Below, piece after piece: positions 58,746-64,000 of a stretch of DNA of 64,000 nt. Origin of the DNA: Falsiroseomonas oleicola (GTDB lineage Bacteria; Pseudomonadota; Alphaproteobacteria; Acetobacterales; Acetobacteraceae); the NCBI RefSeq assembly GCF_019029495.1, contig NZ_JAERQM010000002.1:620001-684000 (forward strand). Direction: 5' to 3'. The stretch's first letter is position 1. Each line of letters opens with the position of its first letter. Position numbers and translations under genes: made by a program. A model generated the notes under the pieces. It was given only the letters and a program-made list of their open reading frames with translations. It made no database searches and was not told the DNA's origin.

Positions 58746-60178
58746 CGGAACGGCCCGCCGATCTGCTGGAATTCGCCTGGATCTGGAATCGCCTTGCCGG
58801 CCTCGGCACGCCCGATGTGCATCGCCGCATGCTCGGCTGGCTGATGGAGCGCGGCGAGGCGGGCGATCTCCGCCTGCTGCTGATGGCCTTTCGCGGCTGC
58901 GGCAAATCGACGCTGGTGGGCCTCTACTGCGCCTGGCAGCTTTATCGCGCGCCGGAGACGCGCATCCTGGTGGTCGCCGCCGACCATGCGCTGGCGACGC
59001 GCATGGTCGCCGCGGTGCGGCGCATTCTCGGCCGCCATCCGCTGTGTGGCACGCTGCTGCCGGATCATGGCGAAGGCTCCTGGGCGTCGGACCGCTTCAC
59101 GGTGGCGCGGGAGGCGGTGCTGCGCGATGCCTCGATGCTGGCCGCCGGAATCGGCGGCAATATCACCGGCGCGCGCGCCGACCTCATCATCTGCGACGAT
59201 GTCGAGGTGGCCGGCAATTGCGGATCGCCGGGCCAGCGCGCGGAGTTGCGGGAACGGCTGACGGAGACGGAATTCGTACTGGTGCCCGGCGGCCGCATGA
59301 TCTTCGTCGGCACGCCGCATTGCGCCGACAGCCTCTATGCGGAGGGGGAGGAGGCCTTCCTCGCCGGCTATCGCCGCCTGGTGCTGCCGCTGGTCGATGC
59401 CTCGGGCGCCAGCGCCTGGCCGCAACGATTCACGGAAGCCGGCATCGCCGCGCTGCGCCAGCGCGTCGGGCCGCTCGCCTTCCGTCGGCAGATGCTGCTG
59501 GAGGCGGTGGCGGAGGAGGCGGCGCGGCTCGATCCCGCGCTGATCATCCGCTACGCGGAGGATACCGACTACCGCGAGGCGAATGGGCGCGGCGTGCTGA
59601 CGCTGATGGGCCAGCAGATGGTCTCGGGCGGCGGCTGGTGGGATCCGGCCTTCGGGCGGCCGGGCCTCGGCGATGCCAGCGTGCTGGCCTGCACCTATGC
59701 CGATGGCGAGGGCCGCCACTACCTGCATCGCCTGGCCTATCTGCTGCACGATCCGGAAGCGGAGGACGATGCCGCCACCCAGCAATGCCGCGCCGTGGCG
59801 GAGATCGCGCGCGCCCTGCTGCTGCCGGTGATGCGGGTGGAGGGCAATGGCATCGGCAAGTTCCTGCCCGGCCTGCTCAAGCGCGAATTCCGCCGCATCG
59901 GCTACAATTGCACGGTGGTGGAGGCGGTCAGCCGCCGTGCCAAGGCGGAGCGCATTCTGGCGGCGCTGGACCCGGTTCTCGCCGCACGCCGGCTTTGGGC
60001 GCGGGAGGATGTGTTCCGCACCCGCTTCGCCCAGGAAATGGCGGAATGGCGCCCCGATACGCCGGGCCAGCATGACGACGCGCTGGATGCGGTGGCGGGC
60101 TGCCTGCTCGCCGAGCCGGTGCGCCTGCCCTTCGCGCCGCCGGCGCGGCCGACAACGCTGCCCTGGCGCGGTGGCTAG
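58742..60178 (+). CDS. Terminase large subunit (podovirus type)
   Basis: A 478-residue motor and nuclease. Walker A LMAFRGCGKSTLVGLY (near 51), Walker B ADLIICDDVEVA (near 149), coupling segment GRMIFVGTPHCADS. The RNase H-type nuclease part shows acidic residues in GLGDASVLACTYADGEG (near 310) and the C-terminal GQHDDALDAVAGCL (near 443). Motifs look intact, so it is likely active. The location downstream of the tail genes is unlike T7's late end, but is known in several podoviruses. Confidence 0.88.
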   Translation: MTERPADLLEFAWIWNRLAGLGTPDVHRRMLGWLMERGEAGDLRLLLMAFRGCGKSTLVGLYCAWQLYRAPETRILVVAADHALATRMVAAVRRILGRHPLCGTLLPDHGEGSWASDRFTVAREAVLRDASMLAAGIGGNITGARADLIICDDVEVAGNCGSPGQRAELRERLTETEFVLVPGGRMIFVGTPHCADSLYAEGEEAFLAGYRRLVLPLVDASGASAWPQRFTEAGIAALRQRVGPLAFRRQMLLEAVAEEAARLDPALIIRYAEDTDYREANGRGVLTLMGQQMVSGGGWWDPAFGRPGLGDASVLACTYADGEGRHYLHRLAYLLHDPEAEDDAATQQCRAVAEIARALLLPVMRVEGNGIGKFLPGLLKREFRRIGYNCTVVEAVSRRAKAERILAALDPVLAARRLWAREDVFRTRFAQEMAEWRPDTPGQHDDALDAVAGCLLAEPVRLPFAPPARPTTLPWRGG

Positions 60179-60447
60179 GCGCTTTTCTTGATGGGCGCGA
60201 TTTCCGTCGCATGGCGGTCCTGCCCGGCCGCCGTGATCTCGAAGCGCCCATCCGGGCGCTGCCGTGCCAGGCCCATCCCCTCCAGCCGTTTCAGGCAGGG
60301 GCCATCCTTCAGCCCATCCGGCCGGCCGGGCCGTCCCACCAGCGTCAGCCGGTGCAGGGCGGATCGGCAGCAGGTCTCGAGATAGGGCTGGTTCCACATC
60401 GTTCGGTGACGGTCGCTCCGGTTCGCCCCCCAGGGTGGGCCTGTCAT
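60175..60447 (-). CDS. Small antisense wHTH-like phage protein
   Basis: A 90-residue protein on the minus strand between terminase and lysis genes. The C-terminal two thirds read like a short winged-helix: ETCCRSALHRLTLVGRPG, LKDGPCLKRLEGMGLARQRP, DGRFEITAAGQDRHATEIA. The ATG at 60447 has GAAGGG just upstream. Similar small ORFs are seen in other phages. It could be a regulator; orientation against the late genes may let it oppose late transcription. It overlaps the terminase stop by four bases. Confidence 0.55.
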   Translation of the reverse strand: MTGPPWGANRSDRHRTMWNQPYLETCCRSALHRLTLVGRPGRPDGLKDGPCLKRLEGMGLARQRPDGRFEITAAGQDRHATEIAPIKKSA

Positions 60448-60471
60448 CGCTTCCCTTCAAGGAGTCCCCCG

Positions 60472-60849
60472 ATGATACCCGAATTTCCCCCGCAGCTTCT
60501 GGCAGCCCTGGCCGATGCGCCGCTGGCCGCGCTGATGCTGTGGGTGATGTACATCCTGCGGCGCGAGCTTCAGGCGCGCCCCGAGGCACCAGCCGCTCCG
60601 CCCGCATCCCGTCCCGGCCCGTCCCGCGACGAGCTGGTGGATTTCAAGCTGGAGGTGGCGCGCACCTATGTACCGCTGTCGCTGATCCGCGACCTCGATT
60701 CGCGCCTGTCGCTGCAGTTGCTGCGGATCGAGGAGAAGCTGGACGAGGTGAGCCGCGCCGCCACCACGGCCAGCGCCATCGCCGGCCAGAACATGCCCGC
60801 TCGGAAGATGGGCTTTGCCGCCCGCGCCGAGTCGGAGGAAGGCCAATGA
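60472..60849 (+). CDS. Holin/spanin-like membrane protein
   Basis: A 125-residue protein with one N-terminal hydrophobic helix (LADAPLAALMLWVMYILRRE) and a long soluble coiled-coil C-terminus (VPLSLIRDLDSRLSLQLLRI; EEKLDEVSRAATTASAI). One membrane segment plus coiled coil resembles an i-spanin or a pinholin-type protein. CAAGGAG precedes ATG 60472. It overlaps the endolysin gene by four bases. The exact role (holin or spanin) is not clear. Confidence 0.55.
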   Translation: MIPEFPPQLLAALADAPLAALMLWVMYILRRELQARPEAPAAPPASRPGPSRDELVDFKLEVARTYVPLSLIRDLDSRLSLQLLRIEEKLDEVSRAATTASAIAGQNMPARKMGFAARAESEEGQ

Positions 60850-61292
60850 GCGCACCCCTGTCCCGCCGCCCGGCCAGCCTGGCCGCGGCCGTGCTGGAGC
60901 TGACCCTGTGGGGGGAGGCCGGTCATCTGACGGTGCGGGCGGTGGAAGGGGTGGCGGCGGTGGTGATGAACCGCCAGCGCCTGGCCAGCCTTCCGGAAGG
61001 GCCGCGCCATCTGGGCCTGGACGTGCCCGGAATCTGCCGCGCACCCTTCCAGTTCGGCTGCTGGCACCCCCGGCATCCGCGCTACGCCCGGCTGCGCGAC
61101 CCGGCGCTGCTGGAGGAGCCCGGCTTCGCCATCTGCCGGCGCATCGCCGCCCGCGCGCTGGCCGGCGCCCTGCCGGATGCGACCCAGGGCGCGACCCACT
61201 ACCATGCGGCGGACCGGCTGCCGCGCTGGGCGATCGGCTTGGTGCCGGCGGCGGAGCGCGGCGGGCTTGTCTTCTACCGCCTGCTCGGCTGA
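60846..61292 (+). CDS. SleB/CwlJ-type cell-wall hydrolase endolysin
   Basis: A 148-residue SleB-like (Hydrolase_2) domain protein: LELTLWGEAGHLTVRAVEGV, AAVVMNRQRLASLPEGPRHL, ICRAPFQFGCWHPRHPRYAR, DATQGATHYHAADRLPRWAI. The conserved ALTLWGEA and QGATHYHA patterns are typical. This enzyme class degrades peptidoglycan. It has no signal peptide, so it needs the neighbouring membrane protein to reach the wall. Last gene of the lysis module; a hairpin at 61302-61324 follows. Confidence 0.82.
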   Translation: MSAPLSRRPASLAAAVLELTLWGEAGHLTVRAVEGVAAVVMNRQRLASLPEGPRHLGLDVPGICRAPFQFGCWHPRHPRYARLRDPALLEEPGFAICRRIAARALAGALPDATQGATHYHAADRLPRWAIGLVPAAERGGLVFYRLLG

Positions 61293-61301
61293 GCACGAGA
61301 G

Positions 61302-61324
61302 GATAGGGGCGCTGCCGCCCTATC
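61302..61324. terminator. Hairpin at the end of the lysis module
   Basis: GATAGGGGCG (61302-61311) and CGCCCTATC (61316-61324) pair over nine positions with one bulged G. No T-run follows, so it is a weak terminator or mRNA end structure. Confidence 0.4.
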
Positions 61325-61488
61325 TGTGTGATTTCGTAATGTTGACGACCGTGGTGCTTTGCGCGATAGCGGGAGCCAGTGGTGATTGCGCAGCGGTTCG
61401 CAACCCTGCTGCAATACCTGCGTTTGGTCGGGAGATGGCAAGAGTGGCTTCACGCGGCGTTAAGGAGAACCCAGGGAGTGTCGTTCGT

Positions 61489-61680
61489 ATGATGACGCAC
61501 GCTCGCAAAGCGGTCTCTTTCGTGTTGCTTCTCAAGTCTGCCGCTGGATGCAGTATAGCCGCGCTGGCGCTTTTCGGCGTATCGCTGCCCTATCTCGGTG
61601 TTGAACCGACCCTCGCCAAAGAGGGTGCGGCAGCTGGCCTAGGCGCTCTTGTTGGAGCCCTTCTCGCGCTGCGAGGGTAA
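61489..61680 (+). CDS. Small two-helix membrane protein, lower-GC
   Basis: A 63-residue protein: MMTHARKAVSFVLLLKSAAG and CSIAALALFGVSLPYLGVEP, then AAAGLGALVGALLALRG. Two hydrophobic segments. AGGGAG lies before ATG 61489; a longer frame reaches 61339 and beyond but lacks a ribosome site. Base composition is lower than in the surrounding genes. It may be a late-acquired cargo gene of the element. Function unknown. Confidence 0.42.
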   Translation: MMTHARKAVSFVLLLKSAAGCSIAALALFGVSLPYLGVEPTLAKEGAAAGLGALVGALLALRG

Positions 61681-61989
61681 TTGTTCACCTACCCGGTCGA
61701 CGAAGCAGGCTTCTACAGATGGGTGCTGATCATCATGGTCGGCTACCTTTTGACGGCGCTCCTGTTGCGAGCGTGCCGCACAGGGAAGATCGTACCAAAT
61801 AATAAGGTTTTGCTGACGCAGATATTTGATGGCGCCACAATGTCCGGGTCAGCGACCCTTTTATGGGGCATCATTGATCCGCTTGTTCTTAGACTTCTTG
61901 GCAGCACGACTTTTTTTCTTCTTGTTGCCGGTGTGGCTGGCGTGGCCTACTCTATTTTTGCTCTATGGCCGGAAAAATTACCCGATTAG
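61681..61989 (+). CDS. Small membrane protein, lower-GC, TTG start
   Basis: A 102-residue protein beginning at a TTG directly after the previous stop codon. It has three membrane segments: WVLIIMVGYLLTALLLRACR, ATMSGSATLLWGIIDPLVLR and FFLLVAGVAGVAYSIFALWP. Codon use is clearly unlike neighbouring genes. Likely forms a pair with the previous gene. It could be a cargo/exclusion-type membrane protein, but there is no motif to support this. Confidence 0.45.
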   Translation: MFTYPVDEAGFYRWVLIIMVGYLLTALLLRACRTGKIVPNNKVLLTQIFDGATMSGSATLLWGIIDPLVLRLLGSTTFFLLVAGVAGVAYSIFALWPEKLPD

Positions 61990-62023
61990 TATTTTCGCTA
62001 ACTGTGTTGGGTCAGGGCACCTG

Positions 62024-62380
62024 ATGGAAGACCGCATCTACACCATGGTCCGCGACGCCGATTGGCGCGCGGCGGAACAGGCCGGCGCCTATGCCGGCAG
62101 CGCCGATGATGCGCGGGACGGATTCCTGCATTTCTCCACCGCCGCGCAGTTGCGGGCCAGTGCGGCGAAACACCGCGTCGGTGAGGCTGACCTCTGGCTG
62201 ATCGAGGTGGATGCCCGGCGCCTCGGCGATGCCCTGCGCTGGGAACCGGCGGCGGGTGGCCGCCGGCCTGGCTTGTTCCCGCATCTCTACGCGCCGCTGG
62301 GGATGGACGCGGTGCTGTCCGCCACGCGCCTGCCGCTCAGCCCCGAAGGGACGCATATCTTCCCGGCAGGAATCCCCTGA
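62024..62380 (+). CDS. DUF952-family protein
   Basis: A 118-residue protein: IYTMVRDADWRAAEQAGAYA, DGFLHFSTAAQLRASAAKHR, LWLIEVDARRLGDALRWEPA and LFPHLYAPLGMDAVLSATRL. The DGFxHxS and FPHxYxPL motifs are those of DUF952, a small enzyme-like family of unknown reaction (ART-like fold). It is a typical chromosomal gene of alphaproteobacteria, so the phage block ends before it. ATG 62024 used; ATG 62045 possible. Confidence 0.85.
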   Translation: MEDRIYTMVRDADWRAAEQAGAYAGSADDARDGFLHFSTAAQLRASAAKHRVGEADLWLIEVDARRLGDALRWEPAAGGRRPGLFPHLYAPLGMDAVLSATRLPLSPEGTHIFPAGIP

Positions 62381-62381
62381 G

Positions 62382-63029
62382 TCAGCGGGGTGGGGCGCAG
62401 CGGGCGACCATCGGGCGGCAGGCGTCGCCCGGAAGCAGCCGCGAGGTGCAATCCTGCATGGCGACGCGGCGCGCGGCGGCCTGTGTATTGCCCTCGCCCG
62501 CGCCATAATGCAGCACGGCGAAAGTGGCGGGGTCCCGGGTGATGACCAGGCCACGCGCCCGGATGCTGCGGGCGACGGCCACGCAGCGCTGCTGCGTCTC
62601 GATCAGCAGGCTGCAGGGGCGGCCGCCGTTGCGGCGATAGCAACTCGTCTCCGCCGCCCGATGCGCCACGCCACGCGGGGCGGGGTGGGAAATGGCGATG
62701 CCGGACTGGGGCAGGGCCCCCGTATAGATCACCAGGCTGGGCCTCTGGCGGACCACGGAGGTGCTGCGGGATGCGATGCCCAGGCCCGATGCGGCCGCGG
62801 CGCCGCCGCGGCGCTGGCGCGCGACATGCGCCTCGCCGGCGGTGCAGCGCACCAGGCAGACCTGCATGTTCCGGGGGGTGGACCGGGCCAGGGGCTGGGA
62901 CAGACATTGCTGCTGGCACGAGCGACTGGCGGTGCGCGTCTGCGCTGCCGCCTCCATCGTCGGGCCGCACAGTCCCAGCAGAAGACCGGCAAGCCCCATC
63001 CATCGCGCTGCGCGACCTCGATCAGCCAT
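62382..63029 (-). CDS. Exported DUF4189-like Cys-rich protein
   Basis: A 215-residue protein with a signal peptide (AARWMGLAGLLLGLCGPTME, cleavage near AAAQ) and about ten Cys after it in SCQQQCLSQPLARST, VCLVRCTAGEA, TSCYRRNGGRPCSLLI and the final DCTSRLLPGDACRPMVARC. The C-terminal HYGAGEGNTQAAARRVAMQD matches the DUF4189 pattern: YG....T...A...A...C. Function is unknown; probably periplasmic with disulphides. GGAGG precedes ATG 63029. It converges with the DUF952 gene, one base apart. Confidence 0.7.
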   Translation of the reverse strand: MADRGRAARWMGLAGLLLGLCGPTMEAAAQTRTASRSCQQQCLSQPLARSTPRNMQVCLVRCTAGEAHVARQRRGGAAAASGLGIASRSTSVVRQRPSLVIYTGALPQSGIAISHPAPRGVAHRAAETSCYRRNGGRPCSLLIETQQRCVAVARSIRARGLVITRDPATFAVLHYGAGEGNTQAAARRVAMQDCTSRLLPGDACRPMVARCAPPR

Positions 63030-63345
63030 CAACGGCCTCCTTTGTCTGGTTGCCTTGCGACAACGGTCACCAGCGCACGAATTGTCGGGGCTGCCGGTCG
63101 GTAGATGACACTGAAAAAGCGTCAAGCTGAAGCCGTGGTTGCGGCGCTGCGAAGGCAAACGTCAGACGCGCGCCCTGCAAAATCCTTGGCGATCCAGCAC
63201 TTTGTATAATGATCCAAAACACCTCGCATGGCCAGGTATTTCGCCGCGCGGCGGAACAATTGTCAGAGTCATGGCCGCGTCATGACCTTGCGCAGTTCTG
63301 CTCTGCGCAGCATCGTGCCGTGGTGGCGGATTCAAGGCGGGGCAT
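63030..63345. other. Intergenic region between divergent genes
   Basis: About 315 bases between the exported-protein gene (leftward) and the phosphotriesterase gene (rightward). A perfect TATAAT lies at 63205-63210, but no well-spaced -35 box is seen on the plus strand. No RNA gene, repeat or ORF with a ribosome site is visible; the ORF at 63228-63416 is a shadow. Confidence 0.4.
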
Positions 63346-64000
63346 ATGGCAGGCTATGTGCAGACGGTGCTGGGTCCGGTAGCCCCGGACAGCCTCGGCC
63401 CCACCCTGATGCATGAGCATGTGCTGTGCGACATCACGCCGCGCAGCCTGCGCGAGGCCATCGCCGCGCGGCCGGAGCTGGTCCAGCCCATCACGCTGCA
63501 AAGCCGCTACGACATCGACTACGGCCGCCATCCGCATGCCGGCAAGACCGTGATGCTGGACCGCGAGCTGGCGGTGGCGGAACTCGCGATGTTCCGGGCC
63601 GAGGGCGGCGCCAGCATGGTGGAAATGACCATCGGCGGCCTGGCGCCCGACCCCGAAGGCCTGGTCGAGGTGTCGCGCCGCACGGGCGTCACCCTGGTGA
63701 TGGGCTGTGGCCAATATGTCGAGGATTTCCAGGACCCCGCCAACCACGCCCGCAGTGTCGAGGATTTCGCCGCAGAGATGCTCGGCGCGCTGCGCCAGGG
63801 CGCCTGGGGCACGGATATCCGCGCCGGGCTGATCGGGGAGATCGGCTGCTCCGCCCCCTGGACCGCGCTGGAACGCCGGGTGATGGCCGGCGCCGTGCTG
63901 GCGCAGCAGGAGACCGGCGCGGCGCTGACCATCCACCCCGGCGTGCATCCCGACCAACCGGCCGAGATCATCGCCTTCCTGCGCGCCCATGGCGGCGACA
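63346..64000 (+). CDS. Phosphotriesterase-family hydrolase (3' partial)
   Basis: The window ends after about 218 codons of a TIM-barrel metal hydrolase of the phosphotriesterase type: GYVQTVLGPVAPDSLGPTLM, MHEHVLCDIT (HxH metal ligands), FRAEGGASMVEMTIGGLAPD, then a GLIGEIGCSAPW segment and TGAALTIHPGVHPDQPAEII with further ligands. Members hydrolyse lactones, phosphoesters or related compounds. ATG 63346 used. The remaining part is off the right edge, so substrate class and length cannot be judged. Confidence 0.85.
   Translation, partial: MAGYVQTVLGPVAPDSLGPTLMHEHVLCDITPRSLREAIAARPELVQPITLQSRYDIDYGRHPHAGKTVMLDRELAVAELAMFRAEGGASMVEMTIGGLAPDPEGLVEVSRRTGVTLVMGCGQYVEDFQDPANHARSVEDFAAEMLGALRQGAWGTDIRAGLIGEIGCSAPWTALERRVMAGAVLAQQETGAALTIHPGVHPDQPAEIIAFLRAHGGD

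Larger units (their letters stand above)
49567..61989 (+). mobile_element. Podovirus-like element without integrase or replication genes (prophage 2)
   Basis: A rightward run of T7-like structural genes: connector, scaffold, capsid, tail-tube A and B, internal protein, tailspike, small and large terminase, then lysis genes and two lower-GC membrane ORFs. Boundaries are not proven: the left side could begin at the repressor (47.86 kb) or after the terminator; the right side ends before the DUF952 gene. I find no integrase, att repeat, replication, lysogeny-control or DNA-metabolism gene beyond the S24-type repressor. No frameshift was found in the structural genes. This content is what a domesticated phage particle or GTA looks like, but also what a trimmed prophage would. 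Confidence 0.65.

Noticed and set aside
56077-58905. 942-residue leftward ORF
   Set aside because: It is opposite the tailspike gene and lacks any motif.

Overview
The window is high-GC DNA from an alphaproteobacterium, most likely of the Acetobacteraceae/Roseomonas type. That placing is inferred from class I lysyl-tRNA synthetase, a Usg-type protein, CIRCE-controlled groESL, an alphaproteobacterial-type SOS box (GTTC-N7-GTTC) and the base composition. No species was identified. The window holds ordinary chromosome between two phage-derived blocks.

Block 1 (1-21974) is the right part of a long-tailed (siphovirus-like) prophage. Rightward it carries: the end of a lambda-type portal, a prohead protease fused in frame to a Mu gpT-like capsid protein, a DUF2190 decoration protein, a glycosyltransferase, head-tail joining and tail-tube genes, a tail-chaperone pair joined by a probable -1 ribosomal frameshift, a 968-residue tape measure, tail-tip genes, a tail protein with an SGNH-hydrolase domain, a lectin-like protein, two holin candidates and an amidase endolysin. 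A bidirectional terminator and a small regulatory/early module follow (degenerate serine-recombinase-like protein, MazG-like protein, tiny ORFs). The block ends in a bare 3' half of a tRNA gene (tRNA-Arg-ACG-like, 21930-21974), which fits the right attachment site. The integrase and the intact tRNA should lie left of the window.

The chromosome (about 21975-47800) carries: a leftward operon of heme A synthase, multi-PAS histidine kinase and TldD joined by 4-base overlaps; a glycosyltransferase with a TVP38-type membrane protein; a UbiH-family hydroxylase; usg; groES-groEL with two CIRCE elements; cspA; a PLP lyase-amidohydrolase pair; a TerB-like protein; a prolyl oligopeptidase; a DinG-like helicase; asd; an exported beta-carbonic anhydrase; lysK overlapping an MprF-like membrane protein; and a VOC protein.

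Block 2 (about 48.5-62.0 kb) is a compact short-tailed (podovirus-like) element. An S24-type repressor gene diverges from two unrecognised genes behind an SOS box. After a strong terminator comes a rightward run of connector, scaffold, capsid, two tail-tube proteins, an internal protein, tailspike, small and large terminase, holin/spanin-like protein and SleB-type endolysin, then two lower-GC membrane ORFs. I see no integrase, replication or DNA-metabolism gene, all structural genes are open, and a chromosomal-type palindromic repeat sits inside the operon. This makes it a candidate domesticated particle (gene-transfer-agent-like) or a trimmed prophage.

The right edge returns to chromosome: a DUF952 protein, an exported DUF4189-like protein and the start of a phosphotriesterase-family gene.
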